DNA of 64,000 bases from Mesorhizobium sp. WSM4311 (GCF_002295115.1 NZ_NSFV01000003.1:186001-250000); one strand, 5' to 3'. Counted from the first letter of the stretch, positions 37,429 through 47,262 are shown. Program-made: numbers and translations. Notes: a model not told the origin generated them from the letters alone.

Positions 37429-38432
37429 GGCCGTGTCCCTTCCGATGATCGCGAGGTCCTTGGCTTTGCGGGCCGGATGCGCCTGGCAATATGCCCCCAC
37501 ATCCGCTTCAACGGCATCACATAAAGGCCGGAGAGGGACTGGTAGTCGCGCACATTGCGGTCAACCAGTCCGAACTTGAAGTCCTCATCGGGTTTCGGCA
37601 CGCACAATGTTCCGAAGAGTCGGTCCCAGAACGAGAAGAGCAGCCCGAAATTCTTGTCGTAGTGGCGCGGATCGGTGCTGTGATGCAGCTGGTGCCAATG
37701 CGGACACAGGACCACATTGTTGAGCGGGCCGAACGAAATCTTGAAATGCGTGTGCCTGACGAAATCCATCATCAGGATGTTGCGCATGACATAGACGTTG
37801 ACGCCAAAGACGGTCAGTTCGGCAAGGTTCAGTGAAATCAGCGACCAGATGCCGAAGCAGATGCCGACGACGAGGCCATCCCAGGCGCGATTTATCAGCT
37901 CGTCGAGCGGGTGGACCCGGTCCTTGGTGATCCCGACCATCACCTCGGCCGAGTGATGCACCTTGTGCAATTCCCAGAGCACCGGATAGCGGTGCTGGGC
38001 GACGTGATAGAGATAATAGGAAATATCGTAGGCGAGCAGCATGGTGATGGTGAAGATCAGCACCGTCACCGGGCCTGCCGGTCCCTCGACCAGCGGCGGC
38101 TGGAACTGGAAGAGTGTCGAAAACAGCCAGTTGGTTGCGTAGCCCACCGCCGAGACGAAGACTATTCCGGCGGGTAGCATCAGGAAGGGCATCAGGGCCT
38201 TCTTCGTGACCCAGAACAGCAGGTCGGCCCTCGCCGAGGGATGGGTGATGACCTCGTGCGGGATGACGAACTCGAAGAACTCCTTCCAGCTCTTCTCCTC
38301 GACCGTGCGCCAATAGGCGACGAGCGCGCTGACAAAAGCAGTCAGCAGCAAAAGCCCGGTCGCCAGCAAACTGGTGCCCGAGATCTTGTCGAGGATCTTG
38401 CCAGCCAGATCGCCCAGCATTCCTGCCGCCAT
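37425..38432 (-). CDS. Sterol desaturase / fatty acid hydroxylase superfamily protein
   Basis: A membrane di-iron oxygenase-like protein of 335 residues with about five hydrophobic segments. The histidine clusters that bind iron are present: LYHVAQHRYPVLWELHKVHH (about residues 145-165) and HWHQLHHSTDPRHYDKNFG (about 245-260). VRHTHFKISFGPLNNVVL lies between them. ATG 38432 is used; a TTG twelve bases earlier is less likely. It is coupled by a 4-base overlap to the CelD-like acetyltransferase gene. The substrate could be a fatty acyl chain, hopanoid or other lipid; sequence alone does not say. Confidence 0.87.
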   Translation of the reverse strand: MAAGMLGDLAGKILDKISGTSLLATGLLLLTAFVSALVAYWRTVEEKSWKEFFEFVIPHEVITHPSARADLLFWVTKKALMPFLMLPAGIVFVSAVGYATNWLFSTLFQFQPPLVEGPAGPVTVLIFTITMLLAYDISYYLYHVAQHRYPVLWELHKVHHSAEVMVGITKDRVHPLDELINRAWDGLVVGICFGIWSLISLNLAELTVFGVNVYVMRNILMMDFVRHTHFKISFGPLNNVVLCPHWHQLHHSTDPRHYDKNFGLLFSFWDRLFGTLCVPKPDEDFKFGLVDRNVRDYQSLSGLYVMPLKRMWGHIARRIRPAKPRTSRSSEGTRP

Positions 38433-38728
38433 AGTGTGTCCCAAACCCCGGTACCGCTTCTAGTCGAAAACCGTCAATTAAAAGCAATCGAAGACAGTTA
38501 AGGAAACCTAGACCTCGATCGCGACCGACAGGCCGCTTCGCTGGCAGCAGATTGGCGCTCATCGCCAATGATTTCACGGCATTACGCACGCTTCCTTGGC
38601 CATTTTCATACAACCCTCTACGCGCGCCGCGTGCTTTCGGCGTCGGGCGATCGATCCGGCAAGCCTTTGTTAACCCTAATAATGTGTAATCCAAGTTGTC
38701 GTGGTGTCGTAAACGAAAGCTTGGTCCC

Positions 38729-40030
38729 GTGAACGCAACCGGTCAGTCCGCAGTCTTCGGCAGGCGCAAGGAACCCCACACGGTCATCATCGCCCGCGGC
38801 AACGAGATCAGGCATTTCACGATCCGGCCTTGGCTCGCGGCATTCATCGGCTCAGCACTCGCCGCCATTGCCATCGGCTACCTCCTGGCCACCTCCTATC
38901 TCGTGCTGCGCGACGACCTGATCGGCGCCACCACCGCGCGCCAGGCGCGCATGCAGCAGGCCTACGAAGACCGCATCTCGGCGCTCCGCGCCCAGGTCGA
39001 CCGCATCACCAGCCGCCAGTTGCTCGACCAGCAGTTGATGGAAAACAAGGTCAGCGAACTGATTGAACGCCAGACACAGCTCAGCCAGCGCCACGGCCGT
39101 CTCGGACCATTGCTCGAGCGCGCCGAGAACGAGGTGGGAGCAGCGCCCGCCGAGGATCCGGCGGCCGCCAAACCGGACAAGCACGCCGAGGTGACTGGCA
39201 GCATCAGCCAGCCCGCGCGAAATTACGCGGTCGCGAGCCTTGGCGCCGACCTGGGTGCTGCCGATACCAGGCCGTTCTCCTTGTGGTCGACCCGCACCGA
39301 TCCGCTGCCCAGCGATACAGCCGCCGATCGTGCCGACAAGCTGTTCGTCTCGATCAACCAGTCGCTGAAATCCATCGAGAACGAGCAACTCACCCGCATC
39401 AGCACGCTTGCCGACAATGCCTACAAGAGCGCCGATGCCATCCAGCAGGCGCTGCAGGCGGCCGGACTGCCGGTCGACAGCGATTTCGGCAAGAACGAAA
39501 GCGATGTCGGCGGCCCGCTGATCCCACTCGACAGTTCGATGATCTTCGACAGCAAGGTCAAGGAACTGGACGAAGCCCTGGACACGCTCGACCAGTTGAA
39601 GAAGGAAGCGCGCCAGCTGCCGCTTGCCAACCCCGCCCCCGGCCACTCCGTCACCAGCCCGTTCGGCGTGCGCACCGATCCCATCCTCGGCACCGCAGCA
39701 TTGCATTCGGGCATGGATTTCAGGGCGCCCATCGGCACGTCGGCCAAGGTCACGGCGCCCGGCATCGTCACCAAGGCCGGCTGGAACGGTGGCTATGGCC
39801 GCATGGTGGAGGTCGACCACGGCAATGGCTTTGCGACTCGCTACGGGCATCTCAGCGAAATCGACGTGACCGTGGGCGAGAAGCTGGACGCCGGCGCCAT
39901 CATCGGCAAGACCGGCAGCAGCGGCCGCTCGACGGGTCCGCATCTGCACTATGAAGTGCGCCACAATGGCGAAGCGATCGATCCCTTGCGCTTCCTCACC
40001 GTCGGCAAGAAGGTGGCCCAGTACCTCTGA
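38729..40030 (+). CDS. M23-family murein metallopeptidase with coiled coil
   Basis: About 433 residues from GTG 38729 (VNATGQSAVFGRRKEPHTVI); a TTG at 38696 is also open. One transmembrane helix (PWLAAFIGSALAAIAIGYLL) anchors the protein, followed by a coiled coil (about 75-125) and a linker. The C-terminal LytM domain reads SPFGVRTDPILGTAALHSGM, then DFRAPIGTSAKVTAPG and GPHLHYEVRHNGEAIDP, with zinc ligands H and D in HSGMDF and HLH near the end, apparently intact. It is either a DD-endopeptidase or, like EnvC-type proteins, an amidase activator; the intact ligands favour an enzyme. Transcribed alone. Confidence 0.9.
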   Translation: MNATGQSAVFGRRKEPHTVIIARGNEIRHFTIRPWLAAFIGSALAAIAIGYLLATSYLVLRDDLIGATTARQARMQQAYEDRISALRAQVDRITSRQLLDQQLMENKVSELIERQTQLSQRHGRLGPLLERAENEVGAAPAEDPAAAKPDKHAEVTGSISQPARNYAVASLGADLGAADTRPFSLWSTRTDPLPSDTAADRADKLFVSINQSLKSIENEQLTRISTLADNAYKSADAIQQALQAAGLPVDSDFGKNESDVGGPLIPLDSSMIFDSKVKELDEALDTLDQLKKEARQLPLANPAPGHSVTSPFGVRTDPILGTAALHSGMDFRAPIGTSAKVTAPGIVTKAGWNGGYGRMVEVDHGNGFATRYGHLSEIDVTVGEKLDAGAIIGKTGSSGRSTGPHLHYEVRHNGEAIDPLRFLTVGKKVAQYL

Positions 40031-40334
40031 GGCGCGCCAGTCCTGACCTGATTGGCACCCAATAGCTCTCGAATAGATCTTCCTGCTTTGATTTCGAGGT
40101 GAGCGATCGCCATCCGTGCGGGGCTTTCGGACGCCTGTTTCGCCTTTCTTGCCCCCAGCAGACGCATCATCCCCACGCGCCGGCAAGGCGACTGGTCCAC
40201 GGCCTTAGGCCCTGTCTCAGCCCGGTGCGGCTTGCAGCCTTCCCGGGTGTGATGTTGCTCTCAAATTATTTTTGAATTCCATTTGACTGAATAAATCTTT
40301 GGTGCGAACCTTGCGTCAATCGGGAGCGCAAGGC
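40031..40334. other. Intergenic region, no gene seen
   Basis: A stretch of 304 bases between the M23 peptidase and the ROK regulator. No RNA gene or strong terminator is visible. The last 70 bases are AT-rich (TTATTTTTGAATTCC...) and probably contain the promoter and operator of the sugar operon, though I cannot fix the elements. Confidence 0.5.
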
Positions 40335-41498
40335 ATGGCATTGCGGGGGACCAATCAGGAGTTCGGGCGGCCATACAACCGGCGCATCGTGCTCGAATCC
40401 ATCCGCCTGCATGGGCCGATCGCCCGCGGCGAAATCGCCAGCCGCGTCGGGCTGACCGTCCAGACCGTATCGACCATCGTTCGCGAACTGGAAGAACAGG
40501 GCTACATCCTCTCCCTGCGCGAGGAGCCCAGGGGGCGCGGCCTGCCGCCGGCGACGCTGCGCATCAATCCCGAGGGCGGCTATGCCGTCGGCATCCATAT
40601 CACCCCACTCGGTATCGATGCTGCTTTGATCAATCTGAGCGGCGACGTGATCGAGAGCATTTACCGCAAGGCCCCGAGCGCGACGCCCGACCATGCCTTC
40701 GAGCTGATCGGTGCGATGGTGATTGAATTGACCGGATTACGGGCCGGCGGACGGGTGCTTGGGGTCGGCCTGGCCCTGCCCGGACCGTTCGGCGTCGAAT
40801 CCATGAGCTTCGTAGGCCCGACGACCATGACCGGCTGGAAGGATGTAGCGCTGCGCGAGCGGCTGGCAGCCTCGACCGGACTGCCGGCCTTCTTCGAAAC
40901 CGATATGGTGGCGGCGGCCATGGGCGAGCGGCTCTACGGCCTCGGCGCTCAATTCTCCGACTATTACTATCTCTATTTCGGTGTTGGCCTCGGCGGCGTG
41001 ATGGTTCATGACGGTTCCGTGCAGCGCGGCGCCTGGGGCAATGCCGGCGAGGTCGGACACATCCCTGTCGTTCCGGGCGGCGAGGCCTGTCCCTGCGGCA
41101 ACCGGGGTTGCCTCGAAAGATACCTCTCGCTCGAGGCGCTTCGCCGCTGGAACGGCACGGAGACCGACTGGGTCGCGGAAGTCGCGCCGATCTTTCACAA
41201 TGCCGTCGCCGTCATCGAGAACCTCTTCGACCCCGAAACGGTCATCCTCGGCGGGCTGGCGTCCACCGACCTGCTCGAACGGCTGGCCGGGTCGACCGGC
41301 GGCCTGCACAACTCCGTCTCGGCGCGCAAGGACCGCATCGCGCCCCGGTTGATGGTCGCTCGCGGCGGGCAGCATTCGGTGTTGCGCGGCGCCGCCGCGC
41401 TTGCGGTCTCGGGAGTGCTGTCGCCGCGCTTCGGCCAGATGTTCGCCGCCGAGCGCGAGCGCGGCCGCGATCCTCTGACGGCCAAGGAGGTTGCCTGA
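40335..41498 (+). CDS. ROK-family transcriptional regulator
   Basis: A protein of 387 residues. An N-terminal winged helix-turn-helix (IARGEIASRVGLTVQTVSTI, about residues 31-55) is followed by a ROK sugar-kinase-like domain with YLYFGVGLGGVMVHDGSVQR, GEVGHIPVVPGG, and the zinc motif ACPCGNRGCLERYLS. Start at ATG 40335 because GGGAG lies eight bases upstream; TTG and GTG codons further up are open but unsupported. It heads an operon with the ABC ATPase (1-base stop/start overlap), so it most likely represses this operon and responds to its sugar. Confidence 0.92.
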   Translation: MALRGTNQEFGRPYNRRIVLESIRLHGPIARGEIASRVGLTVQTVSTIVRELEEQGYILSLREEPRGRGLPPATLRINPEGGYAVGIHITPLGIDAALINLSGDVIESIYRKAPSATPDHAFELIGAMVIELTGLRAGGRVLGVGLALPGPFGVESMSFVGPTTMTGWKDVALRERLAASTGLPAFFETDMVAAAMGERLYGLGAQFSDYYYLYFGVGLGGVMVHDGSVQRGAWGNAGEVGHIPVVPGGEACPCGNRGCLERYLSLEALRRWNGTETDWVAEVAPIFHNAVAVIENLFDPETVILGGLASTDLLERLAGSTGGLHNSVSARKDRIAPRLMVARGGQHSVLRGAAALAVSGVLSPRFGQMFAAERERGRDPLTAKEVA

Positions 41499-42262
41499 TG
41501 AGCGAACCGCTGCTGGTGCTCGACAACGTCACCAAGAACTATGGCGCGATCGAAGCGCTGAAGGGGATCAGCTTCTCCATCGGCAAGGGCGAGGTCGTGG
41601 CGTTGCTGGGTGACAACGGCGCCGGCAAATCCACGCTGGTCAAGATCATATCAGGCGGACTGGAGCCGACCTCGGGCCGCATGCTGTTCGAAGGCAAGGA
41701 GTTTCTCGCGAGGTCGCCGGCCGAGGCCAAGGCGGCGGGCATCGAAACCGTCTACCAGGACCTGTCGCTCTGCACCAATGTCGACGTGGTGGCGAATTTC
41801 TTCATGGGCCGCGAGATCACCAGGAAGGTGCTCGGCATTCCTGTGCTCGACGAGCGCGCCATGGAGGCAGTCGTCTCCAAGGCGCTGGCCAGTGCCGGCA
41901 CCCGCATTCCGTCGCTGCGCACCAATGTCGAGCATCTCTCGGGCGGCCAGCGGCAAGCCATCGAACTCAACCGTTTTGTCCACTGGGGCGGCAAGCTGGT
42001 GCTGCTCGACGAGCCTTTCGCGGCGCTGGGCGTCGAGCAGACGCGGCGAGGTCTCGACATGATCCGCCAGGTGGCGAGCCAGGGCATCGGCGTCGTCATC
42101 ATCACCCACATCATGCAGCAGGCTTTTCAGGTCGCCGACCGGATCGTGGTGATCCGGCAAGGCGTCGTGGCGGGCGATGTCGCCAGAAACAAAACAAGTC
42201 CCGATGCGGTGATCAACATGATCACCGGGGAGACGCTTGCCGGTGCCGGACCGGCGAGCTGA
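41498..42262 (+). CDS. Sugar ABC transporter ATP-binding protein (single domain)
   Basis: A protein of 254 residues. Walker [10 protein letters not shown] (about residue 38), signature [14 protein letters not shown] and Walker [16 protein letters not shown] are present; the last has Phe where EPTAALG is usual. The protein has one nucleotide-binding domain, like FrcA, rather than the tandem form of RbsA. TGATG joins the regulator's stop to this ATG, and AAGGAGG at 41484-41490 is a strong ribosome site. It energises the CUT2-type transporter made with the following binding protein and permease. Confidence 0.93.
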   Translation: MSEPLLVLDNVTKNYGAIEALKGISFSIGKGEVVALLGDNGAGKSTLVKIISGGLEPTSGRMLFEGKEFLARSPAEAKAAGIETVYQDLSLCTNVDVVANFFMGREITRKVLGIPVLDERAMEAVVSKALASAGTRIPSLRTNVEHLSGGQRQAIELNRFVHWGGKLVLLDEPFAALGVEQTRRGLDMIRQVASQGIGVVIITHIMQQAFQVADRIVVIRQGVVAGDVARNKTSPDAVINMITGETLAGAGPAS

Positions 42263-42302
42263 GGGACACAAAGAGGGGTCCGGCTCAACAGGAGCGAACG
42301 AC

Positions 42303-43343
42303 ATGAAGCGAATACTTCTTGCTGTCTTCGGTATCCTGGCACTGGCCGTTGCCACGCTCACGCCGGCATTCGCCCAGTCCAAGGGGACCGTCTACTATCT
42401 GGTGCCGACATTGCTCGATGAATTCCAGACCGGCTCGGTCACCGCGCTGGAGCTGTTCCTGAAGCAGGTCGGCTACGACATAAAGACGCTGAACGCCGAC
42501 AACAAGACCGACGCGCAGCAGTCGCAGATGAACGACGTCATCGCGCTGAAGCCGGCGGCGATCATCCTGGCGGCGGTCGATTTCAATGCGTTGAAGCCGT
42601 CGATAGAGGCCGCGCGCGCCGCCGGCATCCCGGTGGTCGAGTTCGACCGCCAGATCACCTCGACGCCTTCCGACTTCACCTCGGTGGCGGGTACGGTCGA
42701 GATCGGCCATATCGCCGCGGACCAGGCCGAAAAACTGCTGAAAGCCAAGAACGGCTCCGTGAAGGGCAAGGTGCTGCAGGTGCTCGGCGATCCCGGCGAT
42801 CCCTATACGCTCGACATCCAGAAGGGTTTCGAGGAGAAGATGAAGGCGTTCCCGGACGTCAAGATCATCTCGCTGCCGGCCATGCAGTGGGAGGCCAGCA
42901 ATGCCGGCACCATCGTCGCCGACCAGATGCTGGCAAACCCCGACATCGACCTGATCTTCAGCCATGCCGCGCATCTCTCGGTCGCCGCCGTCGCCTCGCT
43001 CGAGGCCGCCGGCAAGAAGCCGGGCGACGTCATGCTGATGAGCTCGAACGGCGCTCCGGTCGGCCTCGACCTGATCCGAAAGGGCTGGCTCAATGTCGAA
43101 GTCGAACAGCCGCTCTACGCACAGGCCGCAGCCGTCGCCATGTTCATGGACAAGGTCGTCAAGAAGCAGGAGATCAAGCCCGGCGACTATGACGTGCTTG
43201 GCCTGAAGTCGGTCGTGACCAAGGAAGCCTGGGGTCCGAACATCAAGATCCCGGGTGCGGCCATCACCAAGGAAAACGTCGACAATCCGGCCTTCTGGGG
43301 CAACCAGAAGCCGCCGACGGACACCGTCAAATCGGTCGAATAG
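42303..43343 (+). CDS. Periplasmic sugar-binding protein of the CUT2 transporter
   Basis: A protein of 346 residues. A signal peptide ([20 protein letters not shown], cut near PAFAQ) precedes a periplasmic-binding-protein type I fold: [52 protein letters not shown] and [20 protein letters not shown]. The ligand is probably a monosaccharide or polyol, which cannot be told from sequence. It is followed by about 100 bases containing a hairpin before the permease gene, a common arrangement that lets the binding protein be made in excess. Confidence 0.93.
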   Translation: MKRILLAVFGILALAVATLTPAFAQSKGTVYYLVPTLLDEFQTGSVTALELFLKQVGYDIKTLNADNKTDAQQSQMNDVIALKPAAIILAAVDFNALKPSIEAARAAGIPVVEFDRQITSTPSDFTSVAGTVEIGHIAADQAEKLLKAKNGSVKGKVLQVLGDPGDPYTLDIQKGFEEKMKAFPDVKIISLPAMQWEASNAGTIVADQMLANPDIDLIFSHAAHLSVAAVASLEAAGKKPGDVMLMSSNGAPVGLDLIRKGWLNVEVEQPLYAQAAAVAMFMDKVVKKQEIKPGDYDVLGLKSVVTKEAWGPNIKIPGAAITKENVDNPAFWGNQKPPTDTVKSVE

Positions 43344-43419
43344 ACCGTCGCGTAAGCCGCTCCGGGCCACTCAGGCCCGGAGCCACTCCGCCGCAATTCC
43401 AATCCGCGCAAGATCGTCA

Positions 43420-43438
43420 CCGAAAATCGAATTTTCGG
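43420..43438 (+). promoter_or_regulatory. Hairpin just before the permease start
   Basis: CCGAAAAT and ATTTTCGG form a perfect 8-bp stem around CGA, ending four bases before the permease ATG at 43443. It would cover the ribosome site of that ATG. It could protect upstream mRNA or limit permease translation; an ATG at 43464 would be free of it. Confidence 0.4.
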
Positions 43439-43442
43439 GGTC

Positions 43443-44459
43443 ATGCGCCAGCCGGATCAGTCCATGACCCTCCGCACCCGCCAAGCCCTGGAGTTCGCCC
43501 TCGACAACCTCGTCTGGTTCATGCTGGTCTTCGTGCTGGTGGTCTTTTCCATCTTCATCCCGAACTATTTCCAGCTCGGCATCTTCGCCAACATCATCGA
43601 GGCATCGAGCGTACTCGGCGTCATGTCGATCGGCCTGGCGCTGGTCATCATCGCCGGCCACATGGATCTGTCGGTCGAATCCGTCGCCGCACTCAGCGCC
43701 ATGGCGGTCGGCATCCTGTTCTGCTCGTCGGGCATCGGCCTTGGCGTTCAACTGCATCCCGAATGGCTGATGGTCCCGGTATCGCTGCTGCTGGCGCTGA
43801 CCGTGGGCGGCCTGATCGGCGCCTTCAACGGGTTTCTGGTCGTCAGGGTCAAGATGAGCGCCTTCATCATCACACTGGCGTCCTACATCTGGGTGCGCGG
43901 CCTGGTGCTGGTGATTTCGGGCGGCCGCTCGGCGCAGGATCTTGCACCGGCGATCCGCTGGTTCGGCATCCAGCGGCTGATCGGCCTGCCGCTCACCGCC
44001 TGGATCGCCATCGCCTGCTTCGTCGTCTTCTCGCTGATCATGGCCAAGACACCGTTTGGCAGGCACCTGGTGATGATCGGCGGCAACGAGACGGCGACCT
44101 TCCGGGCCGGCATCCGGGTGAACCGCAACCTCATCATCGCCTTCGTGCTTGCCGGCGCCATTGCCGGCCTTGCCGGCTGGCTGCTGGCCATCCGCACATC
44201 GGGCGCCACCGCAAATCTCGGCGTCGGCCTTCTGTTCAACGCCTTTGCCGCGGTCGTCATCGGCGGCGTCAGCCTGAAGGGCGGTGTCGGCACCCTGCCC
44301 GGCGTCTACGCCGGCGTGCTTCTGCTCTCGGCCATCAACACGGCGATCAATCTCATGGGGCTACCGGCCAATTTCACCCAGGTCATCCACGGACTGCTGG
44401 TGCTGGCGGCCGTGCTGCTCGACGCATTCAAGCAAACCATTCGCCAGAGACTGGCATGA
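43443..44459 (+). CDS. Sugar ABC transporter permease (RbsC/CUT2 type)
   Basis: A protein of 338 residues (or 331 from ATG 43464) with eight to ten hydrophobic segments. Typical blocks are SSVLGVMSIGLALVIIAGHM followed by DLSVES, VGGLIGAFNGFLVVRVKMSA and FNAFAAVVIGGVSLKGGVGT. The sequence GxxNGxLVxxxKxxxFIxTL is the usual permease signature. It forms the membrane channel for the ATPase and binding protein encoded upstream. The next gene starts 14 bases after its stop. Confidence 0.92.
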   Translation: MRQPDQSMTLRTRQALEFALDNLVWFMLVFVLVVFSIFIPNYFQLGIFANIIEASSVLGVMSIGLALVIIAGHMDLSVESVAALSAMAVGILFCSSGIGLGVQLHPEWLMVPVSLLLALTVGGLIGAFNGFLVVRVKMSAFIITLASYIWVRGLVLVISGGRSAQDLAPAIRWFGIQRLIGLPLTAWIAIACFVVFSLIMAKTPFGRHLVMIGGNETATFRAGIRVNRNLIIAFVLAGAIAGLAGWLLAIRTSGATANLGVGLLFNAFAAVVIGGVSLKGGVGTLPGVYAGVLLLSAINTAINLMGLPANFTQVIHGLLVLAAVLLDAFKQTIRQRLA

Positions 44460-44472
44460 CAGGACCGCTCGC

Positions 44473-45243
44473 ATGACTGGACGATTGAAAGACAAGGTGG
44501 CGCTGATCATCGGCAGCGCGCGCGGCATCGGCAAGGGCATCGCACTGCGCTTTGCCGAAGAAGGCGCAAGGCTGGTGGTGGCCGACAGCGAGGCTGAGGC
44601 CGGGCAAGCGACCGCAGATGAACTCGGTGTCCCCTTCATCGGCACTGACATTTCGCAAATGCGCGACGCCGAGGCCGCGGTCGCATTGGCGCTGAAGCAA
44701 TACGGCCGCCTCGACATCATCGTGCAGAATGCCGGGATCTATCCCTGGCAATTGATCGAGAACACCAGCACCGACGACTGGGATCGCGTGATGGCGGTCA
44801 ATCTGCGCGGCACCTTCAATGCCACCCGCGCAGCCCTGGTGCCGATGAAGGCGCAGCGCTCCGGACGCATGCTCTACACCTCCTCCATCACCGGGCCGCA
44901 TGTCACCAGCCCCGGACACGGCCATTATTCGGCGACAAAGGCAGGCATCAACGGCTTCATCCGGGCAGCGGCGCTGGAATTCTCCGGCTACGGCATCACC
45001 GTCAACGGTGTCGAACCCGGCAACATCCTGACCGAAGCCATCCAGCAGCATCGCGGCGCCGCCTATATCAAGAACATGGAGGATTCGATCCCGCTCGGCC
45101 GGCTCGGCAGTCCGCGCGATGTCGCCAATGCCTTCCTGTTCCTTGCCTCGGACGACGCCAGCTACATCACCGGCACGACCATTGTCGTCGATGGCGGGCA
45201 ATTGCTGCCCGAGGGCAAGGATTTTCGGATGGTGCCGCCTTGA
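44473..45243 (+). CDS. Short-chain dehydrogenase of the sugar operon
   Basis: A classical SDR of 256 residues. The nucleotide loop IIGSARGIGKGIALRFAEEG (about residues 12-31), VQNAGIYP, the catalytic tetrad with Ser in LYTSSITGPH, YSATK (Tyr and Lys near 155-159), and NGVEPGNILTEA after it are all present. The Asp at the end of the second strand (VVADSE) favours NAD over NADP. As the last gene of the ROK-ABC operon it probably oxidises the imported sugar or polyol. The short NSAG-equivalent motif reads QNAG. Confidence 0.9.
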   Translation: MTGRLKDKVALIIGSARGIGKGIALRFAEEGARLVVADSEAEAGQATADELGVPFIGTDISQMRDAEAAVALALKQYGRLDIIVQNAGIYPWQLIENTSTDDWDRVMAVNLRGTFNATRAALVPMKAQRSGRMLYTSSITGPHVTSPGHGHYSATKAGINGFIRAAALEFSGYGITVNGVEPGNILTEAIQQHRGAAYIKNMEDSIPLGRLGSPRDVANAFLFLASDDASYITGTTIVVDGGQLLPEGKDFRMVPP

Positions 45244-45335
45244 GAACTCAGGTCTTTCGGGCGACGCGGAGAGATCAACTCAGAGGAGGCGTCAGGACGC
45301 TCGCCCGTTGTGGCCCGCATCCTCGGATCCATGAA

Positions 45336-45374
45336 AAACCCGCCACGGGGGCGACCCGCGACGGGCTTTTGGAG
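45336..45374 (+). terminator. Possible terminator of the ROK-ABC-SDR operon
   Basis: AACCCGCC and GCGACGGGCTT can pair with a bulge, followed by CTTTT. The stem is imperfect and the loop GC-rich, so this is a weak candidate. It lies about 95 bases after the SDR stop. Confidence 0.4.
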
Positions 45375-45468
45375 TGGCTACATCCCGGGGGGAATCGACC
45401 GCTGATAGTATTGTGTACCGCGTGACCATTTCAGCCTATGGTGTGATCGCGGAAGACGGGGCCAGCCA

Positions 45469-46005
45469 TTACCTGTTATTGCGCCGAAAAGCCCTCGCAC
45501 CCCTGCCGAGCGACCTGGCAGCCTCGTCGGCGTCCTGCCAGCCTTTCAGCTTGATCGTCTTGCCCGTGCCCAGCACGGAGGACAAAAAGAACTGCTCGAT
45601 CTCCCGGCGCAAATCCTGCGGCAAATGGTCGGCAGCGACGGGCTTGTCCGGCGCATCCTCCTTACGCGGGCAGAAAATATAACGATCGTTGCGGATGACC
45701 GCCCCATCAGGGTCTTTCTGCTTCACCCGCAATGCACCGAGCAGATCGCATTTGATGACCACGCCGGGTGCTGTCGCGGCCTGGTGGATCACCATCCCGT
45801 CGAGCGGATCACCATCCTCTCCGACGGTGGAAGGTACGAACCCCCAATCATAAGGGTATGTGTTGCCGATCGGCAGCGGCCTTGAATATTGAAAGACGCC
45901 CGTCTTGGGGTCGTAGGCGAGCTTGGCGGCTGCTCCGCGCGGCGTTTCGACGACAACGCGAAACAGCTTCCGCGACTTCGCAGGGAGTTTCAGGAAGTTT
46001 GTCAT
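45469..46005 (-). CDS. Inorganic pyrophosphatase, family I
   Basis: A protein of 178 residues that hydrolyses pyrophosphate to phosphate. It has the family I signature in TVGEDGDPLDGMVIHQ, preceded by YDWGFVPS and YPYDWG. The C-terminal CPRKEDAPDKPV and VLGTGKTIKLKGWQDADEA match the class with GWxD. It starts MTNFLKLPAKSRKLFRVVVE at 46005 and is divergent from the usual rhizobial Ppa by eye, so it may be a second paralogue. A longer frame upstream lacks homology. Probably monocistronic. Confidence 0.88.
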   Translation of the reverse strand: MTNFLKLPAKSRKLFRVVVETPRGAAAKLAYDPKTGVFQYSRPLPIGNTYPYDWGFVPSTVGEDGDPLDGMVIHQAATAPGVVIKCDLLGALRVKQKDPDGAVIRNDRYIFCPRKEDAPDKPVAADHLPQDLRREIEQFFLSSVLGTGKTIKLKGWQDADEAARSLGRGARAFRRNNR

Positions 46006-46135
46006 GGCTTGTGCATCCAGTGCCCAGATCGCAGTAGCACGCGCGAACAGGCAAAAGGTTCCCGCGTGGCCAACCGACGAACGGAACCTGGCGCCGATAC
46101 AGATGTTCAACATAGGCGTGGAAGGGGAGAGTGCG

Positions 46136-46345
46136 ATGGCTAAGGTTTCGCCGCATACGCTGAAAGGTATCGGCTATGTGGTCTCGATGGTAAGCGTCAT
46201 TTTGCTGGCGGTGGTCAGCTGGAAAAGTGCCTCGCAAGACCCGCTGCTTGCGGCATGCCTGTTTGGCGGCGCCGCCACATCGATCGCGGGCATGTGCTGC
46301 CGCTGGACATCCTATGCTATCGAAAAGCGGCGGAACAAAATGTAG
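46136..46345 (+). CDS. Small two-helix membrane protein
   Basis: A protein of 69 residues starting MAKVSPHTLKGIGYVVSMVS. GGAAGGGGAGAG just upstream is a strong ribosome site. Two hydrophobic helices (about 9-29 and 36-55) include a CCRW motif and are followed by a basic tail IEKRRNKM. No family recognised. It is divergent from the pyrophosphatase gene with 130 bases between starts. The length, ribosome site and helices make it a credible gene. Confidence 0.6.
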   Translation: MAKVSPHTLKGIGYVVSMVSVILLAVVSWKSASQDPLLAACLFGGAATSIAGMCCRWTSYAIEKRRNKM

Positions 46346-46489
46346 CGCGCCGGCCTTGTTCAGTCGATCTCGCGGGCAGCCTTGCCCCTGGTGGCACGCC
46401 GCACAAAACAGGGCCCCTGAAATGGCTGATCGCAGGCGCGCCGATACGCAAACAGCATTCTGCCCAAGCTGCGCAGCCGAGCTTGGCCT

Positions 46490-46693
46490 TCACTCCATAA
46501 CGATATCAAGCAAAGCCGCCTTCTTCGTGACGAGGGCTTTCAGATCCGCGTCAGAACGGTCGGTTCTCGTTCTCTGACGAAGCACTTCGATAAATTCGGC
46601 CATCGATAGAAAGGCATGGGCGTCATGCTCCGTGAGCATCGTATCGACCGCCTTGGCCACGTCGACGGTATCCGGTCCAACTGTCGTCTTCAT
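46490..46693 (-). CDS. Small soluble protein, function unknown
   Basis: A protein of 67 residues, mostly helical and acidic: MKTTVGPDTVDVAKAVDTML, then FLSMAEFIEVLRQ and a KKAALLDIVME end. GGAGGT lies five bases upstream of the ATG on the minus strand, an excellent ribosome site. I recognise no family and see no partner genes. Confidence 0.55.
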   Translation of the reverse strand: MKTTVGPDTVDVAKAVDTMLTEHDAHAFLSMAEFIEVLRQRTRTDRSDADLKALVTKKAALLDIVME

Positions 46694-46892
46694 TTGCCAC
46701 CTCCGCGCAAGGTCGCCTTAGCGGTCAAGAAACTTCGAAGCCCTGCTAACGTTCCCATCGGCGAAATCGCAACCTGCGAAAAGCCTGTTTACGGGAAGAC
46801 GGCAGGGTCGGGAGGACGGGCGGAAGACCGCATGCATGGGAATTGAAAACGCACCTGGAAGGGCCAAATCGCATTTTCAAGACGACGCGGGA

Positions 46893-46968
<76 letters not shown>

Positions 46969-47185
46969 GCTCCGGCGCGGACCTTTAAGCGGTCGGGACC
47001 GGCTTCGCAAGGCCAAATGAACAGGTGACGCCCTGTCCGCAGGCCCGATTTGCGAACAAAACGCCGGCTGTCAAAAAACCTTCTCCAGTTTGTTGTTATG
47101 ATGGTTTGGTGCGCTTGACACCCGGTGGCGAACCCCTTATCCAGCGCCCCAACGACGAACACGGCTGACACGTGCTCGTCAATGC

Positions 47186-47262
47186 GCGGGTGTAGCTCAG
47201 TTGGTTAGAGTGCCGGCCTGTCACGCCGGAGGTCGCGGGTTCGAGCCCCGTCACTCGCGCCA
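47186..47262 (+). tRNA. tRNA-Asp(GTC)
   Basis: A cloverleaf with acceptor GCGGGTG against CACTCGC (one G-U pair), D-arm AGCTCAGTTGGTTAGAGT, anticodon stem CCGGC/GCCGG with loop CTGTCAC (anticodon GTC), and T-arm CGGGTTCGAGCCCCG. The discriminator is G with encoded CCA at 47260-47262. About 220 bases separate it from the oppositely oriented tRNA-Val. Confidence 0.97.
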
